From assembly GCA_954871525.1 (NCBI GenBank), contig OX940868.1:12018056-12082055 (forward strand): a DNA stretch of 64,000 bases, written 5' to 3'. Both the position numbers and the translations under genes were made by a program. Of this stretch, positions 34,988-47,587 are shown one piece after another. Origin of the DNA: Parietaria judaica. Taxonomy: Eukaryota; Streptophyta; Magnoliopsida; Rosales; Urticaceae. Within the stretch, counting starts at the first letter, position 1. Every line of letters begins with the position of its first letter. Under the pieces are notes generated by a model. It worked only from the letters and a program-made list of their open reading frames with translations. It was not told the origin of the DNA and made no database searches.

Positions 34988-37955
34988 TATATAACGATGC
35001 ACTTTATGGTATGGAAAAAATGAGTTTTGTTACACGTATATATGCTCTTCTCTCTCTGATTAGAGGAATAAGAACATTTATATGCTTATTATAGAATTAT
35101 TTTCGGGTGCATATGGGCGAATTCAATTCCAACATTTTATTCCAGAGGAATTTAGCTCTCGAATATTTATAAAGCAGAATATTTCCATATTCTTTTCTTC
35201 AATCTACTTGCAGCAGGTTAATAACGGAATACTTATATAATATTGAATCTCATAATAACAAAAATTTAAGCTTTTTCATTGTTAATAAGTATCTTTTATT
35301 TTGTTTCTTTTTAAAATTTTATCACCAAGTTCAAGTTCCCTCAGCAAACCATAGAAAATGTTTGAGAGTTTTAAGAAGTAGTAGGTGTTCAAGAATTAAT
35401 GATACCCTAAATGAATTTCAAAAAGTAGACATAAGTTCTCAATTTTTTTTGGTAAAGTTTTCATTCTATGAAATTGTGAGACAATTAGTCTTTCATCTAC
35501 TATTTTCAAGCCAAATCTCACGTGGGATCATGTTAATCGCCACGTGAAATAACATGTCATATGACTTCTACGTGATTTTTTTTAATTTTATAAAAAATTG
35601 AATATTATTTTAAAAAATTACTTATTAAGATGTTATTAATAATTTTTAATAATTTAAATATTGAACAACCGAGGGCGTGTGTTTTGCCCTCGAGATGTGC
35701 TTTGAAATATTATCAAATAATATTGTGTTCTATTTTTTGGTCTTTTTGGTTTGTAAAATAGGTCTCAGGTGGCATTTTTTTGGCCGGATTTAGATTTAAT
35801 TAAATTAAGAAAAATCTTTTTTTTCTTATGTCTTATTTAAATATTTTTTTCTAAATCTCGAAAATACCCAAAACAATATTTATGACAAACATGATTCTTA
35901 GAGAATATAATTAAAAAATTATTGGATGGCAGAATGTTTTAGCAATAAATGCAAGTTGTTCGTGAATTTCAATTTAATCCATATTTTTTAATCTAAATAT
36001 CCATTTTGTACTTTTGGATTCCTATTATAATTTAAGTCGGGTATTATAATTTGGGTAGTTTTGGATATTGGGTAAGAATTATTATGATTTAAACTATTAA
36101 TAACTTCTTAATAAATTATTTTAATTTTTTTAAAAAAGTTTTAAATTAAAAAAAAAACACGTGGCGGTCAACACCCACGTGGCATTTGACTTGAAAATAG
36201 TGGATGATACAATTTCAGAGAATGATAACTTTACCATCGACGAAAAAAGAATGAGAACTTATCGACGACGATGGAAAGATTATTGGTACGTTCACTATGA
36301 TTATACCTTAAAAAACAAAGTAATAAATATAAAGCACTTATATCGCAAAAAATAATAAATTAAATCTATTCTAAACTCCCTAAACTAATATTTTCCGAGT
36401 TGAAAAGACATATGCTCAATTCTTAAGCCCACTTGTATGGTTCATTTACGCGTGTTGCTAAAAATACACTCGGATATGACTAAATTCCACAGTATGATGA
36501 TTGTCGTTGCTGAAGCGTACCTTGTTATAGGTTAGTAAATGGTAATCAATTTGTCGCTTAATTACTTGATCACCAAGTGATACACAATGACGACCATATT
36601 TTTTTTTTTTTTAAATGAACTGATGACATAATTAAGAGAAATTATTTGACTTAGCAATGGAAAATTTGGAGAAGTCGAAGAAGAACTAAACATTTTACAG
36701 CTAATGGTAATTTGATAAAACCAGAGCCTTGTTTTGGTAAATAATTGCTTAACAATTTTCTTGTTTTCAAATGGAAACAATAGAAGAAAAAATAGGAAGA
36801 ATTTTATGTTTGGTAAATTATTATAGATAGATTTGAAAAAAAAAAACTTGACTTTTATAGGGAATTGTTTCTCTCTCATGCGTCTGAATAGTTGGGCTTT
36901 AGTGGGCTCAGAAATATCCTCCCAGGTTGGCACATGACCAGGAGAATAGATCCTTAAGCGCCACCTAGCGGTTGGGCTTTATAGCCGTTGCAAAGTTTGA
37001 ATATGTTGTGATGGATGGGTTCCGGGTAGACTGGGCCTAAATAATATTTATGGCTAGTAATATTAGCCTTCGTTGACTATTTGATTTAGACCGGTTTGAT
37101 TTGGTCATGTTGCCCATGTGTCATATGTCACGTTGGTTATTGTGAATTTCGGATTGAACCGAATACAATTTAAATAGACCACTATTTTACTATAAAATAT
37201 AATTGTCAATATGTGACATATAGTTTAGTCATATGATGACGTAGACACACATCAATAGTGTGTTTATGGCGTTTTATAATATTCCATCTCATCTTTCCTC
37301 TTTTCTCTTTTCCATTATATATTATTATGTACACTTATTATAGCATGTGATTTGCATTATATCTTACATAAGTAATTATATTTTATAGAAATTGTAAGAA
37401 ATGCCCATTATGTGTCAAAGGTTTAAGAAAAATGCCCATGCGTGAGAGTACAAAAATACACACAGTGTGCATTTTTCTTAAACCTTTGACACAAAATGGG
37501 CATTTTTTAAAATAACCCTTATATTATTGATGTTTAGAAAATAATTTTTGAAAGAAAAAAAAGAGACTAATGTACCAAACATATTTTCTATAATTTTTTT
37601 AGTTTTTCAAATAAAAAACAAAAATTTGTACCAAACAGTTATTTAAAAACATTGCAACAATTTATTACACTAAAATTAAAAAAAAACTAAAGAAAAAAAT
37701 TAATAAGAAGTTTTTGAGTTAGCTACAAAACGAGGCCCAAATGTTTTAGCCTATTTTGGGACTTAGTTGGTACGGAGCTATGGCAACCACAATAATCCCC
37801 TCCAACCGTGTCTATTTATCTGCTTGTCACCTAGCTACATATGGCGCTCTAAGTAGGTCTAGCCATGCCCCATAAAGAAGGAGAAGACGCCTCATGATAC
37901 GCGCCAAGACAATTCCCTTACCTCTAGCGGCATACTCTTTCTTAAGTTGTATAAC
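34988..37955. other. Gene-free AT-rich stretch
   Basis: No coding region is supported. It holds the region upstream of the Nudix gene, several CACGTG-containing words (about 35519, 35542 and 36158), and the inverted repeat at 37393-37508. Confidence 0.6.
37393..37508. repeat. Fold-back element of about 115 bp
   Basis: AAATGCCCATTATGTGTCAA on the left is matched by the inverse of the right half (TTGACACAAAATGGGCATTT). The arms are about 45 bp with few mismatches, around a short loop containing ACACACAGTG. This is a MITE-like hairpin. The target duplication was not found. Confidence 0.75.
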
Positions 37956-38350
37956 TGATGCAGAGTTGATGCATACCAGCCCGCTCCACTTTGAACTATC
38001 ATATCTCTTTACTCGTGTGTCCGTTTTCTGCGTTCTACGTATTGATTCAAAGCTACGGAAGTTATCTACTCGGAGAAGTCAAATGATATACACAGTTTTA
38101 TCATTTTAGTGTTTTTTGTGTGGGTTTTAATTCTGTGCGCAGTTTGACGTTTTTACCCTTTTTATTGTCAGTTTAGTTTTTGACTCTTGGTTGCCTTAGG
38201 GTTTCATTTGGGATGAGGTATTTAAGCCTCACTGATGTATTTTGACAGCAGCTTTTGGATTAAGAAAAAAAACCTTGTGTTTTTCCCCAATTTCGTGTTC
38301 TTGCGATTTCGATTTTGTTGCCCAAAAATCTGGTATTCATTGTTGAATCA
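37956..38350 (+). repeat. 5' LTR of the CRM-like element
   Basis: 395 bp, near-identical to 39746-40140. Confidence 0.87.
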
Positions 38351-38372
38351 ACAGGTTTTTGGAAGGATTTGA

Positions 38373-39899
38373 TTGGCTATTCGTGCGTCGAATCAACAAT
38401 CAAATTCGGCCTTAGCGGGTGTTACCAATCGTGTTGCCGATGCCCTTAGTCGTCGGACCAGTCTATTGCTCACCATGAGAGTCGAGGTGCCTGGGTTCGA
38501 GTCGTTCAAAGACTTGTTCCCTTCTGACCCGTATTTCTCGACTATCCTCGCCGATGTCCAAACCGGCAAGCGTTTGGACTTTCTCCTACACAACGGTTTC
38601 CTTTTCCGCGGAAATCAATTGTGTGTCCCGGAATGCAGCTTGCGGCTACAGATTATACAGGAGTTACATGGCGAGGGACACATTGCACGAGATCGGACGC
38701 TGAAACTTGTTCAATCTTCTTACTTTTGGCCAGGTATGCGTAACGAAGTTCATCGGTATGTGCAGCGGTGCCGTATTTGTCAAGTTTCCAAGGGCGGTGC
38801 GACCAATGCGGGGCTTTACATGCCGCTGCCTGTTCCATCTCGGCCATGGACCGACATTAGCATGGACTTCGTGCTAGGATTGCCGCGGACTCAGCGAGGT
38901 AACGACTCGATCTTTGTTGTAGTCGATCGTTTCTCTAAAATGGCACATTATATCCCATGTAAGAAGACCACAGATGCCGTTAATGTTGCTCAATTGTTCT
39001 TCCCCCAAGTTTATCGTCTTCATGGAATTCCGGCATCGATTGTGTCCTATCGTGATACGCGGTTCATCAGCCACTTTTGGCGGAGCTTGTGGAAAATGGT
39101 TAATACAAAGCTTGATTTTAGTAGCGCTTATCATCCACAAACTGACGGACAAGCCGAGGTAGTCAATCGATCCCTTGGTAATCTACTTCGGTGCCTCGTC
39201 GGCGATCACCGAAAAGGATGGGACCAAAAGCTTAGCCAAGCCGAGTTTGCTCACAACCATGCTGTCAATCGGAGGACAAGTTTCAGCCCTTTTCAAATTG
39301 TTTATTCCGCTCAACCACGTGGCCCTTTGGATCTCATTCCTATACCGAGCACAGATAAGATGCACGGGAAAGCCGCTGATTTTTTCGCGGGATTGCTAGA
39401 CGTCCACAAGACGGTACGCGACAACCTCTCCGCCGCTAATGCTCGTTACAAGGCTCGTGCCGACCAGTGCCTTCGTAACGTGGAGTTTGAGGTCGGTGGT
39501 TTCGTGTGGGCTGTCCTCACCAAGGAACGCTTCTCAACCGGTGATTACAACAAGCTTGCAGCCAAGAAGATCAGACCAGTGGAGATCATTGAGAAAATCA
39601 ACGCCAATGCCTGCCGTCTTAAGCATCCGAGCCACATCCACACCACAGACGCATTCAACGTGAAGCATCTCATTCTTTTCCATGATAACTATTCAGAAGA
39701 CGACACCAAGACTTCGAGGACGAGTTCTCTCCAGCCCGGAGGGAATGATGCAGAGTTGATGCATACCAGCCCGCTCGACTTTGAACCATCATATATCTTT
39801 ACTCGGGTGTCCGTTTTCTGCGTTCTACGTATTGATTCAAAGCTACGGAAGTTATCTACTCGGAGAAGGCAAAAGATATACACAATTTTATCATTTTAG
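38373..39899 (+). pseudogene. Long integrase frame of the CRM-like element, running into the 3' LTR
   Basis: An uninterrupted 508-codon frame without an ATG at its start. It opens with NRVADALSRR, the end of RNase H. Then come the HHCC zinc-binding part (HGEGHIARDRTLKL to CRICQVSKGG) and the integrase core: first Asp in TDISMDFVLGLP, third residue Glu in HPQTDGQAEVVNRS. The second catalytic Asp, expected in SDRD, is Tyr (IVSYRDTRF), so strand transfer should be lost. The C-terminal domain reads KKIRPVEIIEKINANACRL and FNVKHLILFHDN. The frame crosses into the 3' LTR at 39746 and ends at 39899, as in elements with a CR-type tail. Confidence 0.85.
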
Positions 39900-40140
39900 T
39901 GTGTTTTGTATGGGTTTTAATTCTGTGCGCACTTTGACGTTTTTACCCTTTTTATTGTCACTTTAGTTTTTGACTCTTGGTTGCGTTAGGGTTTCATTTG
40001 GGATGAGGTATTTAAGCCTCACTGATGTATTTTGACAGAAGCTTTGGGATTAAGAAAAAAAACCTTGTGTTTTTCCCCAATTTCGTGTTCTTGAGAATTC
40101 GATTTTGTTGCCCAAAAATCTGGTATTCATTGTTGAATCA
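39746..40140 (+). repeat. 3' LTR of the CRM-like element
   Basis: 395 bp, same length as the 5' LTR. The first 154 bp also encode the end of the integrase frame. Confidence 0.87.
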
Positions 40141-40744
40141 CACCCACATCCGAACAAGGAATCTTATTACGAAGAGGCTTTCCCGCTCTCTGTAGCACCC
40201 TTAATTTAGATGTTCCTTGGATTTTGCTTTCCTAGTTTCGAGACTCAAATTCCCCTTTTTCTTAATCTTTTTCCGACCTTCCCACCTCTTGGGACTCTCA
40301 TGCACGTCTCATATGTGCACAAGCTAATGTAATACAAAAAGGGTTCTTAAGAGTAATAGCCAATCTTGAAAGTGAGTTTAGCAAAATAGCCAAACTTTAG
40401 TTAATTTTGTAAACTAGCCAATTAACCATTTAAGTGAATTTCTAATTACATTCTTACCCTTAATAATTAAAAACGAAATTAAAAATAAATAGAAATTAAC
40501 CACGTAATTTGTGGGTTATTAATTTGAAAAAATCAATGACATTTATTATGAATAATTATATTAATTATGAATTCGTTTATTTTAATTAATTAAAATATTG
40601 TTATTGATTGAAATAGCTATTAATATGGTAACAACCAAAACCAAACCCTTTTTTTTATATAGTTCAAATTTTAAATTCAAAACATTGATATAATTTTCGG
40701 ATTTATTTTTTTCAAAAAATATCAACGATTTTTTTCCTTCCTAT

Positions 40745-40850
40745 TAACGTAAATCAACGACGAATTAACGTAAATCAACAATGAATTAACGTAAATCAAC
40801 AACGAATTAACGTAAATCAACAACGAATCAACGTAAATTAACAATAAAAA
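40745..40850. repeat. 21-bp tandem repeat, five copies
   Basis: TAACGTAAATCAACAACGAAT-like units start at 40745, 40766, 40787, 40808 and 40829 (the last diverged). They lie in the left arm of the Pack-MULE-like element. Confidence 0.85.
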
Positions 40851-41390
40851 ATATTATTCATATCAAAATTTAAATACAATAACTATTTTAAGTACAAAAA
40901 ATAATCTCTCTCTCCCGTAAGGCTGCCGAAGCTTCGCCGTCGATCGTCGTGGCCTCGGTGTTTCCGGGCGAGTGCTCCGATGGAGGAGCTCCTTTTGTGC
41001 GCGACGGGGGCAGCGGAAACTCGTGAGTTCACAAGCTCAGACGGAGTGCAGATAATGGTGAGGGGTGCAACGAGCCCATTGACGGCGCCGAAGTTTGCCG
41101 GGGTGCCCAGCGGTGGTGGGCTGCGTCCTACCTCCAGATATGAAGCTTCAGAAACCGATGATGTTGATCGGGCTTCGTCGGTGGTGCGCAAAATTGCGGA
41201 CAGCGACAAGGCGGTTTGCGGTGGCCGAGAAACGCGCCAGGAGGTCGCCTCGGGGTCGTCGGCGCTCGCGCCGGAGCTGGGTGGCAGCGATTCCGTTGCC
41301 GATTTGGGCGTGCCTATGAATCTTCTTCATCTCGATCTTTCTGCAGTTCCGAGCCTGTTGTTCTTACTGCTGTTCTGTTCTCCATTGCTG

Positions 41391-41491
<101 letters not shown>

Positions 41492-41885
41492 TAAGCTGTA
41501 TAATTTGACGTTGATTTTGAAAAAAAATGAAGCTGTATAATTTGACCAATATATGAATATTAATTTGCACGATTTAATATCCTGATTAATAGGAAAGATT
41601 TGGTCTCACTTCTTAACCATTTAAACGTGTAATTAAGGAAGCTGATTTATATTTTCTTTTCTTTTTTTTAATTAAATTAATAAGTAATCAGTTACCATGA
41701 TTTGTGTGATAAGGGTAATTACCATTTTAATTAATTACGAAAATAATATTAATTAAAGGGTATTTTAGGATTAAAATTTGATTTTAATATGCCATTAAAT
41801 GGTTAATTGGCTAGTTTACAAAATTAACCAAAGTTTGGCTATTTTGCAAAACCTATGTTTCAATTTGGCTATTTGGTGCAATTTT

Positions 41886-43875
41886 TCATATAAAAATTCA
41901 TTGTAAAAACCTATGTTGAAGTAAACAGCTCGTGAACGGGCCAAGCAATTCAAAACTCTTACGTGATTGTTTTAAGATTTGGCTCGCCCTAGCTAATTCT
42001 ATTCATATACTCATATTTTGGTCACTAGCTATCGAAGCAAGTTTGGCTTCGACAAAAAAATGAGTCAAGACAAAGATTGGTACTAAGAATTCGAGAGCGA
42101 AACTCAGAAGGAAAATAAAAGATGTCCTAAGAATTTGTGTTTACCTCCTAGTTTTATCTTGATATCTGTGAGTTTGATCGTTTAAGTTTATCTGTTGTAT
42201 TTTTTATTGACGTCATCGCTGACGGATATAGTAAAAAAAGCTAACAAAAATGTAAATGAGGTCAATAGTTCTACTCAAAAGGTGAACTTCAGTATTTTTG
42301 CTACATTTAACTCTAACTGCCCAATTTCCAAATAAGACGGGGTGAGTAAGTAATAACCCTAAAATATAATACAGAAAATAATGTAATAAGTGGCCATATT
42401 TGATAAGAAATACCAGCAATAACAAACCCTAAGATTGGAATTGGCCCACATATTTGTATTATTAATGACTTAATAGCTTGACTAATTCTGTGATTTATAA
42501 AAAGCTCATCTAAGTCAAAAATCCTGTTTCTATATTAGATATTTAGGTTTAAACTTCGATAAGCAACTATAATACAGTAATCTCCTTCTTTATGAGAGAG
42601 AAAAATCGCCTATACCCTACTTAAATAGTATATATATATATATATATATTTTGAAAGACCCTACTTTAATAATTTTTCAAATTTGAAAATTTCATCTCTT
42701 GTGCACAAAAGGAGTGTCGTCACGTAACAGCATAGAATGATTTAGCAGTGTGACGAAGTGGTTTCCGACAACAATATTTATGACAATTGACGCGTTATTG
42801 CGTGATGTGCTGGTGGACAAAATAGAGGCTTTAACTATTATAAATTTAGAATTATAATGATTCCATGAAGAAGTGTTCGAGATCCCGCAAATATCAAAAA
42901 CATTCACACGCTACAAGGGCAACAAACACGGTTAAATTTCATATGTCGTTTCTCTAACATAATAGTTTTTGAGGATTTCTTGTTATTTCTGCTTAGACAC
43001 AATCACCTTATTAATTGGTTTTAGTATTATCTATTTTTCTGTATTCATTAGTTGCCATTAGTGTCTAATTGATCAGTTTTTATCTTTCTTAAATATCATT
43101 GTTGCAGCATGTATTTATACTTAGGGCTATAATTTCGGTATTAGTCCTCAGCTTAATCCACTCTTATCATAAAATAAATAAATCTCGCTATCTAAATCTC
43201 TAATATTTAAAACTAATGATGTGATATTTTAGCTTTTTACCATATTTTAATTCAAAAGGACTACAAACTATATATTATATTACTATTTTGAGTTTCGTCA
43301 AATGACTAGGAAAAAAATGCTAACTAGTAACTATTAATTGAAGAAATAGAAATAGAAATAGAAATAGAAATAGAAATAGGGTACTCATCATAAAATTGAA
43401 GATTGTCATAATAACTTTTATATAAGTTGGTGTATTATAATATTATTAAGATAATCTATGTTAACTAAAAGTAAAGAGAGTAAATGGAGCGAATAACTTA
43501 TATAAAATAATTTTAGAGCTATTTCTCTTACTAAAACTAATGATGCCATTGGAGATTTTCAAAGAAATTAAAAAAAAAAGGGAAAAAAGAGACCTACCAG
43601 AACAAGAGAAAGAAGTAAAATAATCCCTCTCAGATTATGCAAAGTAAAAATGGGGTTTTTTTGTTTGTTTGAAGATAATAAACTAAAAAAAAGGTTATTC
43701 TTAGATTATTTTATTGAAAACAAATGAACATGAATAGACAAGAAACTGGTCAATAATAATTAACAATTTCATATCATGGATACACGAAGATAACATATAA
43801 ATGAAGAAAAAAGAAATGAACTAGTTTCACTCTTAACGAGCAAGTACCTCAAGATCTCACTTAGAATTATCCAAT
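41886..43875. other. Gene-free AT-rich stretch
   Basis: No coding region is supported. It contains a hexanucleotide GAAATA run at 43343-43379, a TA run at about 42630-42649, and the downstream flank of the GARP gene. Confidence 0.6.
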
Positions 43876-45682
43876 TCATATAGTCAGATCAAGAGTACTC
43901 GCTCTCTTTTCTTTCACCACTACTTTATTACCTGCTTGATCTTCTTCGATCAACTTGCTAATAAGCTTCTTTGAGACATAGTTGGAGGACAAGGAGAGAC
44001 ACAAACTACTCTCTTCACCTCTTTCGCTGTTCTCGTCAACGACACTCTTCGTTTTTAGTCGGAGAGTTAGATCCAAATCAACGTTTTCCAAATCCGGAGC
44101 CTTCCTTTTCAAACTAGTGCTCGTATCTCTTGCTAATTTATCTTGATCGGAACAAGTAATAGGGGTGTTTAAGTTAGTGTAAAAGCGTGAGAAGTGATCG
44201 TCTTGTTGTTTGTTCACTTGCAAATCGGTAATGGGGTTGAGAACAATAGATTGATGATCATGATCTTCTCTGGATGCTTTGTTTCGGGCCGACGATCTCC
44301 ACGGCGATTGGTCCGCGGTGAGCAAAGACGAGATATTACTAATGCCGCTCCATTCGCTGGACGAAGAGCCGTAAAATCCACCTCTCGCGTGCCTCCACAA
44401 AGGGTCTTGGATTTCATGCCTTCGCAAAGGGAATCAATGCATTTATTAATGAAGAAATTGCTAGGGTTTCTTATGGGAATCGGAATGGTGAATAGTGGCA
44501 TAATTATACCTAGTTGATGTTTTGTGGGGAAAATCTCTATTTTTTTTTCACGGTCAAAGTTCGGCAATGTTCCTTATTTTACTTCTAACTAAAATTTTGT
44601 CCACTTTTTCAATTCATTCAACAGAAATTTGATTTAATAAAATTTGTTATTTCTCGAAGAAATACATCCAAAATTCTTGTAAATCAATTAAAAGACTAAT
44701 CAAATTTTTGGAGAGAAGCAAATACTGAACATTTAAAACTTTAGCGAGAACATTAGAAACTTTAATCGTAAAAAACAAAAAACCCAGACTCGTACCGTAA
44801 TAATTAAACTATTAGTTGCATATGCTGCCATTATAACCTGAATTGTAATTATCAATTGAGACTTTATGTAAATTGTTACCTGAAGCTGGAACTGTATCCT
44901 TGGAGCATGGGAAGTTGGCTGAGATTATAAACATTTCTATCTCCATATTCAAAAAGATGCCTGTGCTCTCCGATCACTGTTAGCCAAACCCGCATAAAGA
45001 GAAAATTCAATCAAGTAAATTTATATTGTCCAAGAAATGATAACCCTAACTCTGTTCATTCATAATTTACGACGCACCTTGTCCTTGGTCGTCGATTTTC
45101 TTGCTTCGGAACATCTAATATAAACATAAAAAAATTATAAAAATGTTCTCAATTAGTAAGCAAAGTAATTTATAAGGGCATAAGTGAAATAATTAATTGA
45201 GTGAGTCATGGGTGATTAGCACCTGCAAGTGACTCTTGACATGGGCAATGCTAAGCCCCTTGATGTTCATCAATTGAAGAACCAATTTTGGTGTAGCCCC
45301 TATATTAAAAAAATTATAAAAATAAAATTGAATCAACAAAAGGAACCAAATGAAAAGATATGCCTAAATTTGTAAATAGCTAGCACTCACGCTCTTGCCC
45401 ACCGAGCCTCTCCACCGCGTGAACGAAGCGGTGATGGAGATCCGGCGTCCACCGTAGCCTTGGCATCTTGGATCTAACATACGGCCGTACGGAGGAAGAC
45501 TTCTTGTCGGTTTCTTCCACCGTGCTGTTGCTTGAGCTCAATCCTCCGGTGTTGATGCTTCTCTTAGGCTTGTTATTAATTTGATGATCATTGTTCCCTC
45601 CACTCTCGCTCGATTCGATGTCATTTCGACTCCCGGAAAGGCTCTTCTTTGAGCACTCGGAACCGTTTCCCCTTTCCTTCAT
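43876..45682 (-). CDS. GARP/MYB-like transcription factor with EAR-type motifs (5 exons)
   Basis: A nuclear DNA-binding protein of the GARP (G2-like, SHAQKYF-variant MYB) family. Exons on the minus strand: 45682-45391, 45299-45223, 45114-45078, 44976-44880, 44419-43876; all introns are GT/AG and the joined frame is 348 aa. The N-terminus is acidic and serine-rich. The DNA-binding domain spans about 73-126: MPRLRWTPDLHHRFVHAVERLGG, then ATPKLVLQLM, then LSIAHVKSHLQMFR. The preceding VRPYVRSK and following KKIDDQGQ are typical of the At2g38300/At2g40260 group. The C-terminal part has a basic SLKRK (268-273 area) and three LxLxL-like segments: DLDLTLRL (282-289), LCLSL (307-311) and LDLTI (344-348), the EAR type that recruits corepressors. 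The acceptor of exon 5 (GCGAAG|GCATGAA) is the least certain join. No defect is seen. Confidence 0.85.
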
Positions 45683-47539
45683 CTCCCTTTGGAATCAGTT
45701 TCTCGAAACCGCTGAATAGTTGATTGTGCACTTCAGAGCTGCCTTTTCAGGAAGCTCCGCAAACATGGCCGGATTTGTATCATATTCTCATCTTATTCCC
45801 TCCCATAGCTTTGGTTTGGGAAGAAGGACAAGTGTATATGGAGAACGAATAGACCTTGATTTTTGTCTCAAATTAAGACAAAGAATTGAAGAGTTTCAAC
45901 ATACTATTCTGTATAATATAAGAAACGGGAAACCCTAGATCTTGAGGGAAGAAAACGTAGAACGACTATATCTCTCTCTCTCTGGTCTGTATGTGTGTGC
46001 CGTATAAGAAATTTAGAGCAATATATAATTGATTTATTGCGTGTATATGTATTTTATGCATGGTATAATATAACTATATATATCATGATGTGCATGCTGG
46101 AATATACTTTTTTTCTTTTTCTATAATTTTTAAGCACATACTTGTCCCATGCACGTGATTCCGTATTTCTACCTTCTAAGTTGAAAAAATAAATGAGAGC
46201 ATACATCTGGTTCTTCAAATTTAAAACTATAATAGCCATATCCCAACGCTCTTTATTCGGTAATAAAATTAGCTAGTATAACGATTAGTCGCTATAATCA
46301 TGTTATCGGCAACGAATATTGATTAACCGTTATCATTATTATTTAATATTATTTATCGTAAAATATCACAAACATCAGGTGACCGAGTGGAGCCTTGTGC
46401 GTAAATAAGCGTTTGAACAGGCCTCCATTCGCATTTTTTTTGCTCGATTTTGTAAGACAGCGTCTTGCTAGTAATATTACTACTTAATATAAGAACTTGT
46501 TGGTTACCGGTTAATCTATAAACTCAGACTGGTAACTTATTTTTGGTAAGCCCGTTGATTATGGAAAACCAATTGTTAAACTAGTAAAATTGAATTAGCA
46601 ATTGTTCCATAAAATCGGTATTTAAAACACTAAAAATGCAGATCTAAAAATCTTAGAGAAAGGTTGAGTAGCTTAATGTTTACAGTCTTATATTTAAATA
46701 AATAGTCGACTGATGAAATCCATGGATAGATCATCAAAAAGCTCAATATATAAGTCATGGGAAACTGTGAATCAGACAAATTTTAAAGCTTACCTATAAA
46801 AGATTTAAGAAAGATAGATCAAGTGTGTATTTTTCTCAACAAACAAGTGAAAGTGGGCTTATTTTTATTTTCTTTTTTGTCGATTGTGTTGGTTAGAAAT
46901 TAATTAATAAATAGAATGAAACTATGCAAGCCTTGTATTCTTGTCAGTAAGATCAATACAGATTTATCTGTATCTATTTAGATATTAAAAGTTAAAAAAA
47001 AAAACACATTCAATTTTTTTTTTTAAAAATACATCAAGAGATAATTACAGAGAACATTCACATGAATATTTATATATGGAAGTCGATTAATTAATTCACA
47101 AATATATATAGTTTTTTATTTAAAGTGAAGAACTTAAATATTTTTCTCATACATTCAAATATAATTGTTACAAGAATAAATATTGTAAGGACATGTGAGA
47201 GAGAATTATAAGGCTAATACTCTAAGCCTAATCTATATTCCACTATGCATTAAGCATATTGCTAACAATCTTATATTCCGATTTCTGACCAACTAATTTC
47301 AACAAATACTGACAGGAATCCTTGTTGAATATATAATTAAGCAAAACTAATCCACATAATTTGGCCATGCTCAACAGAATTAAGACAAATAATAATTCAT
47401 ATTTTTTTTTTTGGAGTTATGAAATTATTAATTACAGAAAAAAAGATCAGCGTTTAATAATTTCTCTCTGCAGGCTGGTCCATGCATGTGTTTTTCAAGC
47501 TGTTGCTGATGCAGACCTAAAATAAAATAGAAATAGAAT

Positions 47540-47548
<9 letters not shown>

Positions 47549-47584
<36 letters not shown>
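47549..47584. repeat. TA dinucleotide microsatellite
   Basis: About 18 AT/TA units. Confidence 0.9.

Positions 47585-47587
<3 letters not shown>

Larger units (their letters stand above)
37956..40140 (+). mobile_element. Internally deleted Ty3-gypsy element, CRM-like, two 395-bp LTRs
   Basis: LTRs at 37956-38350 and 39746-40140 are both 395 bp, start TGATGCAGAG and end TTGAATCA; they differ at a small number of positions. GCCCGGAGGGAA precedes the right LTR as a polypurine tract. Only 1395 bp lie between the LTRs, beginning in the last residues of RNase H, so gag, protease, RT and the primer-binding site are gone. The TGATG start and an integrase frame running into the 3' LTR recall the centromeric CRM clade; that lineage call is inference. 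The 5-bp flanks do not match. Confidence 0.82.

Noticed and set aside
34988..35002. Upstream extension of Nudix exon 1 to a GTG codon
   Set aside because: GTG is not a normal plant start; the ATG at 34987 is preferred, although an upstream exon cannot be excluded.
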